A stretch of DNA of 64,000 nt from Acanthacorydalis orientalis (GCA_034766995.1 CM068315.1:13737510-13801509), one strand, 5' to 3'; numbered from the stretch's first letter, positions 1 to 11,139 are shown. Notes: a model not told the origin generated them from the sequence alone. Made by a program: numbers and translations.

Positions 1-125
1 TAAAATCAAAAAAATAGACTTCTTTCCATTTATTTAAAAAGGAGTCAAATTCTCACTTCTTAGTGCAGAGACGAGTCGGTAGTGTTACTCTCATACGCAA
101 CAGGTTTATTAAAAACATTCGACCA
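1..125 (+). repeat. LTR-like repeat, 3' end (copy 1 of 3)
   Basis: The left edge carries the end of a dispersed repeat also seen at 21,790-21,990 and 29,600-29,925. Shared landmarks are an AAAATAGACTTC-type segment, an 'AAAAAGGAGTC' block, 'TTCTCAC..CTTAGTGCA', 'GTCGGTAGTG' and an end near 'CGCAACA'. The copy runs off the window to the left. The longer copies suggest an LTR (TATA-like box, then AATAAAA signal), but no coding region is attached. Confidence 0.45.
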
Positions 126-136
126 GAATTTATTGT

Positions 137-178
137 GATTTGTAGGGGAAAAAAGAATTCAATTATGAAAATGAATAA
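137..178 (+). repeat. palindromic repeat family, right-flank fragment
   Basis: A fragment matching the right flank of the dispersed palindromic family (GTGATTTGTAGGGG, then AAAAAAGAATTCAATT and a GTGAA-like end). The hairpin core is missing. Confidence 0.35.
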
Positions 179-371
179 AATATCATTTAATGGTGTATAA
201 ATAATGTATGCTCCCGCAAACATTTTCTATTAATTAATGTGTATATCGAGTTTAACAATTTTATTAGAAATATAACTAGAAGTTTATATCACCTGTACCC
301 TGCTTATTAACAAGAAACAACTATTCTAAATTCAACCGTTTTCAGAAATTATTGTGAAATAACAAAATATA

Positions 372-880
372 TTAGGTGCGCAAATTAATTCGGTGCTATT
401 TTTATAGAAAATGAATGTTTACGGAAAAATGGAATACATTTCAATCCTCAAAATATCCCACATTATTTTATATAATTTTGTTACATCTGTAGAGACACTG
501 ACGAATCGCTTGTTGAAAAAAGATAGATGCTTTGAGTCGATTAAGTTGTAATGAATTTTTGGCCCTTTTCCACTGTTTTAGCATTTTTTTTATATTTTAT
601 GCGTCTCAACATCTTCCGTCAAAGCTGTACAACTCATTCCTGAGACTTCGACAGTATTTTTTAAAGGAATGCAATATCAAATATGCTGCTTTTCGGATGC
701 CATCGTGTTCACTATTGTTTTATGACGTTATTCCAACTGCTTGACTAAGATATATAGTGCTTTTAAATATAAAGTTTGGCACTTCAAAATCCTAACACGC
801 TAATAAAATATTTTAATTTAAAAAAAATTATGATAGATTCACTTTAAAGGCAAAGAATTAATTTTTATATGCAATATGTA
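372..880 (-). mobile_element. mariner-like deletion derivative
   Basis: It starts after TA with TTAGGTGCGCAAATTAATTC, and the same end plus about 400 bp of body recurs at 46,408 and 47,920. A forward relative lies near 40,540. On the minus strand a broken peptide begins MASEKQHI, like the N-terminus of some mariner transposases, and then passes quickly to a segment ending LYKIMWDILRIEMY. The DDD catalytic middle is absent, so this is a non-autonomous remnant. No matching right-hand terminal repeat was found, so the right boundary comes only from where the copies stop aligning. Confidence 0.5.
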
Positions 881-1051
881 AATTTTATTCTTTGATTTAT
901 GCGCACTACAAAGTAGAAATCGTTTATAAATCATTTATTTTTTTCAGGTCAACAAAAAAAATCACAACCAATTCGAAAAATCAACTCTCTAGCCCTTTTT
1001 CATTATAAAAATAGAATTGAAAGAAACTGTAAGAATGTAAATGATGAAACT

Positions 1052-1232
1052 TTGTATAACATTTCACACATAAATTAATTTTTCATTCCACAAACCACAC
1101 TTACAGATTTTTCTGTATCTTGATGCACTTAAGATAACGTATGATCATTGAAATGTGCATAATTAACCATTAAATGTAATCAATAATAATTTATTTAATA
1201 TTTTTGATCAGAAAAAAAATAAATACATCTTA
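1052..1232. repeat. palindromic repeat family, copy
   Basis: A reversed right flank (TTTCACACATAAATTAATTT..CACAAACCACAC) is followed directly by a forward left flank (TTTTTCTGTATCTTGATGC) and the core (TATTTTTGATCAGAAAAAAA). It looks like an inverted pair that has lost one hairpin. Confidence 0.55.
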
Positions 1233-1259
1233 ATCTTAATAACACGAATATTCAGTACA

Positions 1260-2145
1260 TACTATTAAAATATATAAAGAACATAAAATTTTTAAACCTG
1301 AATTTCAAATACTTGTTGCTCAAATACTTCTTGAAATTTTGACTAGACAATTTTACAAGAAATAAATTAATGAAGCAGTATCAGAATTAAGAGCTTATGT
1401 TTCGTAGTACATCTGAGATAATCATACCAAGAGAAGGGAAACATGGAGAGGTTTGATCCTATAGGAGGTTTAATCTTCAAAACACTGGACTAAATACATT
1501 ATGAAAAATTTTCTAAAAATATTTGCATAAAAATATAAGCACACAAACATAATTTTCAAAACGGAAAATCTGAAAAATTTGTGTAAAACAAATTATTACA
1601 AAAAGAAAAACGTGGCCTATAAAATTATAATTTTTTTGCTTACTGTGTAAGCTAATATATTCAAGTATTAAATATAACTAAATATTATTAACCTGGCTTA
1701 ATACTCGTTGTACTCTTATTTAATAATTTCAGGTTTTATTAACTGAAACAGTGCTGTTTTTGTAAATTTTTGTACGTTTATGTAGAATATTACTCGGGAG
1801 ATTGGACTCTAATTTGGACGGTAGGTTTGATTTTAATTTGAATAGGAGGTTTGACTCTACAGTTTCACTATTAAAGTCAAGTTAATTTGACATTACGTTA
1901 TCACGAAGTATCTTTCTTTCACATAATGTAGTGTAAATACAGGTAATATATAATTCTTTGTGATCTTGTTGTTCGAAAAAGAATGTATAATACCTTTTCT
2001 CGGGTTATTGGAGTTGTTAAATACACCTGTCAAATTTACCAGGTGAAATTTACTTGGTGATTGTATCTAAAACTTCATCAGAAATCCCACCTCTGCCAAA
2101 AGTAAAACCGAAAAAAAAAAATAAATGGTAAGGAAAATAGTATTT
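1260..2145. other. AT-rich noncoding DNA
   Basis: No open frame, splice pair or terminal repeat seen. A degenerate GGAGGTTTGAYTCTA-like word recurs loosely at about 1,449, 1,462, 1,820 and 1,846; its significance is unknown. Confidence 0.5.
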
Positions 2146-2149
2146 AGTA

Positions 2150-2950
2150 GGATACTAACAGTTCGAGGCAAGAATAACTCGGAGTTAGGGGTAGACGGAT
2201 CACTATCTGCTCGGATAGTCAGGCAGCTCGGAGAGCACTAGCTTCCCATGCCACCACTTCAGGGTTGGTTTTGAAATGCAAGATAGCTCTCGGCAGACTG
2301 GCTTTCCAGAACGAGGTTCACCTTCTGTGAGTACCGAGTCATACGATCATACGGGGGAACGAAATAGCGGACAGACTGGCCTCATTAGGAGCCAGGTCCG
2401 CAATGGAGGGGCCAGAGCCCTTCGTAGGGCTAGCGAGATGCTGGTCCAAGGGCGCCATTCGGGCGTGGATCGAGTCAGAACATTCAGAATGGAGGCTAAA
2501 GATTGACGGTTGTCGTCAATCCAGGGTACTCTTAGGCCTGGCCCCAAATAAGGACAGGACCAAGAAAATCTATACAAGTGGCAGATCCTTCTCCCGGATC
2601 CTGGTGCGAATTGTCACAGGACACGGGAAACTAAGCTATCACGAACATATACAAGGCCAAAGGACGGACGGGAAGTGTAAGTGGTGTGGGGGGCCAACGA
2701 GACCCCCATTCACCTCCTTGCGGAATATCCGGCATGGGTCAATTTAAGGCGATGATAGTTTGGGGAGTTTTTCCTCACCGCGGCCGAACTAGGGTCTATA
2801 AACTCGAGCAGCCTGATAGGCTTCTGGAAGGAAGCGAGACTTCCCGAGTAGCTTTGATCAAGTCGAGGGAAGGCATAATGGAGCTCGAATCTAAGTGCCG
2901 GGAGGCAAGATAGCTTTCTCCCCCCTCAAACATAACCTAACCTAACTAAC
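2150..2950 (+). mobile_element. 5'-truncated non-LTR retrotransposon tail (RNase H + zinc knuckle), pseudogene
   Basis: A GC-rich block unlike its surroundings. In the frame of position 2355 it reads GNEIADRLASLGA, the end of an RNase H domain, then GPEPFVGLARCW. Further on comes LLGLAPNKDRTKKIY and RILVRIVTGHGKLSYH, then a zinc-knuckle-type CKWCGGP. After one frameshift near 2,690 the reading continues ETPIHLLAEYPAW, with Tyr where the last Cys of the usual C-x2-C...H...C motif would be. This layout is typical of the C-terminal part of R1/I/Loa-type LINE ORF2 proteins. The reverse-transcriptase part is missing. The end carries CCTAACCTAACTAAC, two perfect units plus one degenerate unit of the insect telomeric repeat. 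The clade within the non-LTR elements is not settled by this fragment. Confidence 0.75.
2936..2950 (+). repeat. short CCTAA (insect telomere-type) tract
   Basis: Two perfect CCTAA units and a degenerate third directly follow the LINE tail. It is too short to be a telomere tract; it may be the element's own tail or a target-site relic. Confidence 0.5.
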
Positions 2951-3780
2951 ACTTCGGTCATGGCACAAATAACACGGAATCACGAAACACTGCAATTGGA
3001 ATACAAAAGTATTGAAGAGAAAATAAACGCCCGACTTGAAAAATAAGTGAAAAAGTTAAGGAACGAGAGGGAAAAATTTACAAAAAAAACAAATGAAAAA
3101 GTAAAACGGAAACTCAAAATTTTTATAATTCTTTCTCCGCAGTGACTAATCTTTAATATTTTGTTTATAATGATATAATGATGCAGCCACGTTATTATTT
3201 AATAAATATTTGTTTATAATAGTTGTATGAATAAGTCTATGATACTATAAAGCAGAAAATACTGTTTGAAATTTCAGTGATTCATTTAAGACTAGAGTCA
3301 ACACTCCTATAGCTAGTATCAAATCTTCTTTAACTCGGCAGGTTTGATTATATTTTTCCTGCTTCGAAAAACATTAAATAACTTTCTTTTCATTTTAAAT
3401 AAAGATTCTTTAAAAATGTATACGTATTACGCATGGTATTCAGATAATATTCCACATTTAATTCCTGGGAAAAAATGTTTTATTGATTTTTTTTCAAAAT
3501 AGAGTCAAATCGCTCCATGTTCCCCTATTTCCAAATTCAGTGTCAAACTATCTGAAGATATCACAAGTACTGAAACTGGTCCTCGTAATATCAGTGAAAC
3601 AATGGTCAATATACAAAGAGAATATTACAATAGATACATAGATATGAAAACAAACGATTGGAATTTTTCTATAAATTAATAATGATCTTCCTTATGTACA
3701 AGAACTGCAGACCGTTCTTCGACATGTAAAAATTCTATGTGCACATCGAAAATAAATCTGTATCAATGTTATTCGTTATG
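2951..3780. other. AT-rich noncoding DNA
   Basis: No gene signal. A short dispersed word (CTGAAGATATCACAAGTACT at about 3,551) also occurs in diverged form near 33,764 and 35,288. Confidence 0.5.
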
Positions 3781-4190
3781 AGAACGTCTCTCTATCCATC
3801 CGCCGTCTGTATAAACAGCACACGTCTGTAAATATTGGTGTCGGGTTGATCTTCTTCAAGAAAATGTACGATTCTACGGCCGAGAGCGCACGTAAGCTTC
3901 TTTATTGTCCCAATGCGAATTGTGTGCACGAACAACTATTGACACAAGTGCTCTCTCAATCGAATCGCGCGAGCTCACATCTTTCTCTTAATGTATGTAC
4001 GTCTTTTCTTCGCATACCTACACAGCATTCTAGACGACACTGATCTCGTATCCATGACGACGTGTAACACTAGACGCAGGTGTCGATTATCCCACATCGA
4101 GTGCAGTTTGAAACGGGCCATGTGTATTTGTGCGGTGGCACAGGAGCACGAGGATTTTCCGCGTGCGATGTAGGGATATTAGCGACGGTT
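3780..4190. other. GC-richer unique island
   Basis: About 400 bp with clearly higher GC and CpG (for example TCGCGCGAGCTC, GACGACGTGTAAC) than the flanks, and no similarity to any repeat in the window. Two overlapping short open frames exist (3,846-4,043 and 3,991-4,173), but neither has splice sites or a recognisable domain. It could be a regulatory element, a noncoding exon or a decayed insertion. Confidence 0.3.
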
Positions 4191-4560
4191 GTTCGGAAAT
4201 AACTCGATATCTTGTTGACTTGTACGTTTAACTAAATTACAGTTATATACGAATAAAATACCTAGCTCGAATTCATTTTACGTACAACAATACGTACAGA
4301 CACAAAGACTTCATTATACTCGTAATGTCATCATCAATTTCTTCAGAGCGTAGAAGCATAGAAAAATATCGTTTATGACAAAATTTCCATCGAAATGCTC
4401 GTAAGCCGAATCAAGATGAATAATCAACTGTTGAACATTTAGATAACCATCATTTTTATAGCAAAGAAGGGTATAAAAATAATGGCAGTAAAATAATGAG
4501 GTGAATTCAAAGAGATCACTCGTTGATTTTTCATGAATCGCCAGAAAAGAATGTAAATTA
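4190..4560. other. AT-rich noncoding DNA
   Basis: Nothing recognisable. Confidence 0.5.
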
Positions 4561-4561
4561 A

Positions 4562-5010
4562 ATCTTTATCTGTTTATTTGTGTGTTACTCGTACTCATTT
4601 TATAGAATCTTATAAGCGACTATTCTTCAATTCTTGTTTTCTATGACTGACAATTTTTGTTATCTTCGGATAGATAATTTAAAGTGCCAAAGACATTCAA
4701 TTAGAAAAGAACAAACCAAAAACAATAGACTCATAAATAAAGTTTTCTGTTATTTTTCTCCTAAATTAACAAAATAATATAGATTTATTCTTCCACTGTC
4801 TGTGTATCTGTTACTAGTAATCATTTTATTAGTACAATAAAGGCCACTGTTATTGAATCCTTGTTTTCTATGACCGGTATTTTGTGTTATCTCCAAGTAA
4901 ATTATTCTAAGTTCAAAAAGAAACTCAATTATAAATGAACAACTCAATAACAGAGTGCTCACAATTTCTAAGGAAATGATAATCTAAATTCTCATTCAGA
5001 AATGAATTCT
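4562..5010. repeat. degenerate tandem duplication, unit about 227 bp
   Basis: Two diverged units share TTGTTTTCTATGAC (starting 4,634 and 4,861, offset 227), a preceding TTATTTGTGTGTTAC / TCTGTGTATCTGTTAC block, and a following TTATCT..AAATTATT..AAAGAACAA stretch. No coding content. The unit is not found elsewhere in the window. Confidence 0.6.
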
Positions 5011-5030
5011 TTTTTTACCTCAAGAACTAC

Positions 5031-5085
5031 TCATGTGAAATAGAAAAAGAATTTATTTATGAACGTGAATTTATTCACAGAGTTA
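5031..5085 (+). repeat. palindromic repeat family, right-flank fragment
   Basis: ATGTGAAATAGAAAAAGAAT, then TTATTTATGAACGTGAATTT: matches the right flank of the family without the hairpin. Confidence 0.35.
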
Positions 5086-5160
5086 GAATTGTATTGTGAT
5101 AATCCAAATATCTGCTTTTCATTTGTGAAGTGGATTGCAAAATAACAAACTTGAATATAA

Positions 5161-5948
5161 GTGGGTCATTTGATAAGTTTGGTAAATTTCTATAACATGG
5201 CGCCATCATTCATTTGATAACGTTACGGATATCAAATGTCACTTTTCAAACTGGCATACGCGAAATTTCACCCAAAAGAGACGCGCTGTTCACGTTTCAA
5301 AAGATGATTGAATCGAGCATTGTAGCAATTTTCGTAAAAATGGAAAAAACGAGCAGGTCTTTTTGGGTCAACTCGTCACCGTGGATGAAACATGGATCTA
5401 CTATTACACACCTGACTCGGAAAAGAAGTCAAAGCAGTGGACAACAACTGGTGAATGTGCACCGAAGAAATCGAAGACTCTTTTGTCGGCTGAGAAAATT
5501 AAGGCCGCTGTTTTTCGGGTGTTGCATCATGATCAACTACTCAATAAAAGGAAAAACGATAAAAGGATACTATTATGCTACATTATTAGATCGTTTGAAA
5601 GAAAAATGATGAAAAAAGTACTCTTTCACCAGGACAAAGCGTTGTTCACAAATCGACTTTCCTAATAGCAAAATTAAACGAATTAGTTCTCAAATTGATT
5701 CCTAATCCATGCTATTCTACGGACTTGGCTCCGTGCAAATTCTTCCTCTTTCCAAACTTGAAAATTTGGCTCAGTGGGAAGAAATCTCGTCGACTGAAGA
5801 TGCGATCGCTGGAGTCAATGCGTATTTCTCAGAATCGTTAGACCAAATTTATAACCCTCAAGGAAGGCTATGCTGAGAAATAAAATCGATTTTTTCCAAA
5901 AAATAATTTTTAACTTGCTTTTTACCATATCTATCGAACGACCCTCGT
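5161..5948 (+). mobile_element. mariner transposase pseudogene (GGTCGTTTGATAAG family)
   Basis: The left end is GTGGGTCATTTGATAAGTTT and the right end is its diverged inverse (ATCGAACGACCCTCGT), next to TA. Reading pieces in different frames gives VDETWIYYYTPDSEKKSKQW (first catalytic Asp region), VLFHQDKALF (second; the usual DNAP is altered) and CKFFLFPNLKIW (third; Asp replaced by Lys). The N-terminal DNA-binding half is deleted: only about 790 bp remain of the roughly 1.3 kb usual for mariner. The copy is dead. It belongs to the same family as the remnants at 8,441-8,775 and 8,988-9,703. Confidence 0.8.
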
Positions 5949-5949
5949 A

Positions 5950-6225
5950 ATTACTATATAAAAATAAATAATAAACTCATCTTAACAAAGAGAGTTAAGT
6001 ACTTAAGATATAAATGAACCAGAAATTCATATATTTTACATTAAAATTAAATATTTATTATATGAAAATTTCAATTCATATATGGGATTATTCATGGTTC
6101 TCAAAATTATAATTTAAATAAATTTTAAATTAAAATAAATTTTCACAGCAAAGAATTTTAAAAAACAGATAGTGTATTAGAAAGTCTTAAAAAAACAATG
6201 AGCATTAGAAATAAGAAAAGACACT
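5950..6225. other. AT-rich noncoding DNA
   Basis: Nothing recognisable. Confidence 0.5.
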
Positions 6226-6610
6226 TTTAAGTTCACTTTTATAAATGAATTTCCCACTCGCCTTACAATTTGAAAAGGTATGACGATCAAAATCCTCAAT
6301 AAATGATTAGTGATTATTTTTTATTATTACTTGTGTGCATTTTTATGGTAATATCATCAACCTCAAAACGAGAGAATACAAAAGAATTTGACTTTACTTG
6401 AATAAAGAAGACTAGAATACAAAAAATAAAATTTGATGTGAACTTCATCAGATGATCTTTCTCTAACTTAGTGTTATCTGGATAATAAAACTACAATCTA
6501 AATTTGAATAAGCAGCAATAAAAAATGATCAATAATCAATTGCTAAGCGTTTTTGATCAGAAAAATTAATGTGATTGCTAGTGAAGAACTTATTTTTGAA
6601 ACATGTTACA
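6226..6610. repeat. palindromic repeat family, head-to-head inverted pair
   Basis: Minus arm 6,226-6,400 (TTCACTTTTATAAATGAATT..ACTTGTGTGCATTTTTATGG), a short centre, then plus arm 6,440-6,610 (TTAGTGTTATCTGG..AAAAAATGATCAATAATC..GTTTTTGATCAG). The arms face each other with their left flanks inward. Confidence 0.65.
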
Positions 6611-8339
6611 ATGTTTTTAATTATCTAGATAATTTAAGGATCATAACTTTAAATTTAAGAAAAAATAAAAAAATCGAATGATTTATGTTTTGAAATTCAA
6701 CTCCTTTTAAAGTACAGCCATATTGTGAAAAATCGCTTTAAAAATGAAGATGAACAATTGATTCAATACATTCAAGTTAAACGTTTCATTTACTGTTTGA
6801 AAATCAAATGAAAACATAAGAAAGAAATTTATAAAAACATTAATCAATATGGTTACTGTGTATTTTTAAAATGAAACAATGCATACGTGCGAAAATATTT
6901 ATATTGTCATTTATTTTTACAAATTTTATATTTATTCTTAATGTAGTGTAAAAATTTAAAGAGTGACCTAATATTTAATGTTTCAATAAAATATTCACTA
7001 TTTTTTTGTTATTAGCAATGGAAACATTTAAAAAAATTAAAATTTTATACAAATCCAAAAAAAACATTCTTGTGCAAAAATGGTTACCTTATAAGAAATA
7101 TTTTAAAATTTTCATGTTTGTGTTTAAAAATGAAAAAAAATTAACTTGGATAAAAATTATTATAAGTTTATATAAGTATTTCTGTAAAAATTTCTTGATT
7201 TGTAAAATTTATCTAAAAGCTCATAGCTCATATACTTTTAAATTAAAAAAATCATCAATAATATTAAAAATGCATCAAACGTTTTTTATCTACTTTGAAA
7301 AAAGAATTAGAATCATTAATAGAAATTATCAATATTTTTAATTCACTTTTACGTTTTTTCTATAAAAAACTTTTATTCACTACTGAAAATATATTATTAA
7401 TTCATTTTCATAAATGCAATGTAAATATTATTAAAAATATAGATTTCGTTTTTGTCTCAACCCAAACATTTTATTTAAAATATTTAATTTATTTTAAACA
7501 TTTTATTAAAAGAGAAAATTAAATTACGTACTAAACAAATCTTGTTTTTCCTCTTGAATCCCACATTAATTTTCCTAGCTAAAATAATTTCAATTCTAGA
7601 CAGTATAACAAGAATTCGAATTTATCCGACAAACCTACACGTTTGACATCATTGGTAACATAAGGTATGCGAAACGCAATTCGGAATGCGAAATCGTTTC
7701 TCTTGAAATTGTGACAAAAATTTGAAATAGGTGAAACAGTACTTATATATGAGAGCCATTCATTTGTGTATACACAAACGACTTACGAATATATTTATAC
7801 ACAGAAACGAAAATAAAATTCCAACATATATAAAAATATCTAAAACAAGTCTCTCATTTCACATAACAACTAAAATTAGATAAAAATTCTAATTGTTGCT
7901 ATTAATAGTACACGCGTGTTTCAGTAACTTGACTTTTCTTGCATGTCTTGAAAATAACATTTTATACACGAAGGAAAAGACAGAAATTTATCTGTTTACC
8001 ACTCAAGTTAATGAATGTTTCATTATAGCTGAATGTTATATTAAAGGTGAGATTTCCTCTTGTGTGCCATTTCAAAATATGGTTTCACGTTAATTAGAAT
8101 TTTTATTGTACTAACAAATTATTAAGGTGAACTACTGAACTATTTTACAGTAAAACCTCGTGTTTCTCATTAAATTCGTCTATGTAAACATACACAAAAT
8201 GTGCAAACAAACAGATCATAAAACGTTATTCACTCTCGTATAATCCGACGATACACTTAAATGAAATTTTCAGTATAACGTGTCCTTCATTTGATAAATA
8301 GTGTTCGTATCGTTGTTGTTTTAGAAATATAATATTATA

Positions 8340-8340
<1 letters not shown>
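6611..8340. other. AT-rich DNA with two adjoining low-complexity open frames
   Basis: Mostly featureless. From 7,006 to 7,522 two open frames (111 and 75 codons, different frames, overlapping near 7,295-7,341) run on with a single frame change, encoding Lys/Ile/Phe/Asn-rich peptides. I recognise no domain; base composition alone may explain them, although 500 bp without stops across one shift is unusual here. A lone CAGTAAAACCTCGTGTTTCT at about 8,149 resembles a pogo/Tigger terminus without a partner. Confidence 0.35.

Positions 8341-8342
<2 letters not shown>

Positions 8343-8406
<64 letters not shown>
8343..8406. repeat. (TA)n/(TG)n microsatellite
   Basis: About 45 bp of TA followed by about 20 bp of TG. 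Confidence 0.95.
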
Positions 8407-8440
8407 CATGATATGATCAGAAAGAAATACAAGACAGCTA

Positions 8441-8775
8441 CGTAGGTCGTTTGATATGTATGGTAAAAAAACAAATTAAATACCGTTTTTGGAAAAAAAC
8501 AATTTTATTATTCAATATAGTCCCCATTGAGGACTAGTCACTTGGTACAGCGAGTTTCCAATTTTTGTATCCGGCCGGAAAAGTAGCTTTTCTCATAGTC
8601 TGCAAAATACGCATTGACAGCGGCGATGACATCCACTTTCGACGAGAATTTCTTCCCATCGAACCAAATTTTCAAGTATGAGAACAGGAAGAAGTCGTAC
8701 GGAGCCAACTCCGGAGAATAGGGTTAATGAGGAATAAATTCTATGCCAAATTCGTGCAATTTTGCTATTATGACA
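8441..8775 (-). mobile_element. mariner 3' fragment
   Basis: It begins after TA with CGTAGGTCGTTTGATATGTA. On the minus strand it covers the C-terminal end of a transposase (GKLxxFA-type region and the third-Asp region near 8,690-8,720). About 200 bp of it (8,575-8,770) are repeated in diverged form at 8,995-9,190, so this is a separate copy from its right neighbour. It stops where a palindromic-repeat arm starts. Confidence 0.7.
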
Positions 8776-8785
8776 TATATAAATC

Positions 8786-8925
8786 TTTCATAATGAATTA
8801 TTTTTTCATCCCATAACCTACCAGACTTTTCTAGTCAAGAGTGGACAATAAATGATTTTTGATTCTTCGATAACGGTGCCATCATTTTCAGATTTCAAAG
8901 ATACAGAAAAATATCTAATTATTAA
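8786..8925 (-). repeat. palindromic repeat family, minus arm between two mariner fragments
   Basis: ATTTTTTCATCCCATAACC, then CTAGTCAAGAGTGGACAATA, AATGATTTTTGATTC and GGTGCCATCATTTTCAGATT give the reversed right flank, hairpin and left flank. It sits exactly between two mariner pieces. Confidence 0.6.
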
Positions 8926-8987
8926 ATCTAGGGTTTTTTTCACCGATTCAATAACTCGTTCTTCCTTTCTTGTTATTTTTCAATTTA

Positions 8988-9703
8988 TTTTTTTCATCCC
9001 GTTGGAAAAGTAGCTTTTCTCAAAGTCTGCAAAATACGCATTGACGGCGGTGAATGAACGCACATTTTCAAATTCAGGAAAAGGAAAAAGTCGCACGGGG
9101 CCAATATCTGAGAATGGGATGGATGAGGAATTAATTCGAAGCTTAATTCTTGCAATTTCACCATTGAGACGGTCAATTTGTGAAACGGCGCTTTGTTCTG
9201 GTGGAAGAGTATTTTTTTGTGCGCCAGTCTTGACCATTTTTGTTTCAGCTCTTCTTTAAAACGGTCCAATAATGTTACATAATTGGCCCCTGTTATCATT
9301 TTCCTCTTCGTTAAGTAGTCGATTAGGATCATTTATTGATAATCCCAAAAAAACTTGGCCATCACCTTCTCAGTCGATAAAACATTCTTCCCCTTTTTCA
9401 GCGTACTTTAACCAGTAGTTGTTCACTGCTTTTACAGCTGATTCGACTAAGGTGTGTAATGATGGATCCATATTTCATCCATGAATACGAATCGACGCAA
9501 AAAGACCTGTTGTTTTTTCTATTTCTGCGGAAACTGATACAATTCTCGCTTCAAACATCTGTAGAACATGGTCAATGCGTCACTTTTGGCTGAAATTTCA
9601 GCTATGCTAGTTTGAAAAATCACACTTGATATCCGTGAAGTTTATCAAATGAATGATGGTGCCATATCATATAAATATACCAAACTTATCAAACGACCCA
9701 CGT
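8988..9703 (-). mobile_element. mariner transposase pseudogene
   Basis: The right end is CAAACTTATCAAACGACCCA with CGTA, the terminal repeat of the family seen at 5,161. On the minus strand the region 9,332-8,994 reads LIDYLTKRKMITGANYVTLL, KILFHQNKAPFHK (second catalytic Asp position, here Asn) and LAPCDFFLFLNLKM (third Asp retained). The first-Asp region (GSIITHLSRI-like, about 9,450-9,480) is frameshifted. Its 3' terminal repeat is missing: the copy stops at about 8,988, next to the palindromic arm. Non-functional. Confidence 0.75.
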
Positions 9704-10330
9704 ATTTTACTCAATGGAAATAAAACTGGGTTGTTATACATATATATTGATTATATTCATCCATATTTATTTTATAGACTAATGTAAAAATTGCCTTCGT
9801 AGATATCTTAAATTTACTACGAGTTATTTTCCTGTTGGAGATCATAAAAAGTCAATTCATTACTTAAAGAAACCACCCGAAGCACAAGATCTTCAAGAAA
9901 ATCGAGCAGTATAGTTAGTGAGGTCTAATACTTGATACTGGATTTTGTAGAAAGGTCACAGATCCTTCAATCTCACACTATATTTATTCTGAATGACCTG
10001 AATTTTTTCAATTTTTATTTAAAGCAGGGAACTTCGAAAATTTAGCTAGTATTACCAGCATGTCAGTGTGTATCTATTTATCAATCCTAAAATGACACAT
10101 GTTATCCCTTCTAATTATTTATTACTGATAATAATAAATGCATTACTTATTTAATTACAGGGATATTTTTTTAAATAAAATATAAAAAGTCACAATATAG
10201 TTCTTACACTACGCCTATATTAACTTTCACATATGAATTCCTCCATTCAGTCTTTATTTCTCAGAACAAAGGTAAAATGTTGTAAATTGAATAAAGAAAT
10301 ATATTTCAAAGTGAGAAATAGTGATGGAGA
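9704..10330. other. AT-rich noncoding DNA
   Basis: Nothing recognisable. Confidence 0.5.
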
Positions 10331-11133
10331 GTTAATTTTATTTTTGCTTTCGAATCCATTCTATTCTTTTCCTATCTCTTTCTGTTATTCTTAGCAAGCA
10401 TCTTTCCATACTTATCTGAATTGTTTGGAGACACGGAATGATTTTGGCGCTAAGCACTCATATTTCGCTGCCGTAGGTAAGGACTGAAAGTATACATTGA
10501 TCAAATACTTTTTTTTTCAAACAGAAAGGAATTGATGACTTAAATATCGAGACGTTTCGTCCAAACGAACTCCATCTTATTTTTATTCTCCTGTTTATTT
10601 CTTCAATGAATGATTCATCTTTGCTGATAAGCTAGCCTAGATAAACATACTTCGTAACATCTACTATTTATGTTCCTTTTATTTCAATTGTCTTCAGGCA
10701 GACAAACGCATTGAACAACACTTTTGTTTTAGCGTAGTTCATATTTAGAACAATTTTTGACTGGAATCATCTAACTTTATAACTCTTCCAGAGTACTTAA
10801 ACAAATAACGATGTCATCAGCAAACCGGACGTGACTTAATCTCTCATCTTTCATTTTAATTCATTTGTCCTCCCAATCGATCGATTTGAAAACTTCTTCG
10901 AAGGCTGTAGTAATTAATTTCGCCGAAATTGGATCTCCCTGTCTTATACCTTTCTTGATTTTTATCTTTTTTGTTTCTTCCTGTAGCCTCACCGTCAAGA
11001 GTGCACTCTTGTAGATATTATCTATCAACCCGATGTATGTGTCCTCAATGCCCTGGTTCTTCATTGCAGATATGACCGATGATATGGTAACAGAGTCGAA
11101 AGTATTTTCATAAATCCAAAACACATACATACA

Positions 11134-11139
<6 letters not shown>
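10330..11139 (-). mobile_element. RTE-like LINE 3' fragment, reverse transcriptase pseudogene
   Basis: On the minus strand, from the (TA)n edge at about 11,139, it reads ENTFDSVTISSVISAMKNQG, then KKGIRQGDPISAKL (RT block 4-like), LSHVRFADDIVI with the FADD catalytic box at 10,823-10,812, and downstream KTKVLFNAFV, TKYVYLG and SIFKSSIPFCLKKKVFDQC. Stops (for example TGA just before 10,861, at a Gly codon of its relative) and frameshifts break it. It is the same family as 26,600-27,500 and 42,992-43,815. The upstream (N-terminal endonuclease and early RT) part is lost exactly where a (TA)n array begins. Confidence 0.8.

Noticed and set aside
8149..8180. Lone pogo/Tigger-like terminus CAGTAAAACCTCGTG
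   Set aside because: No inverted partner or transposase fragment found within reach.
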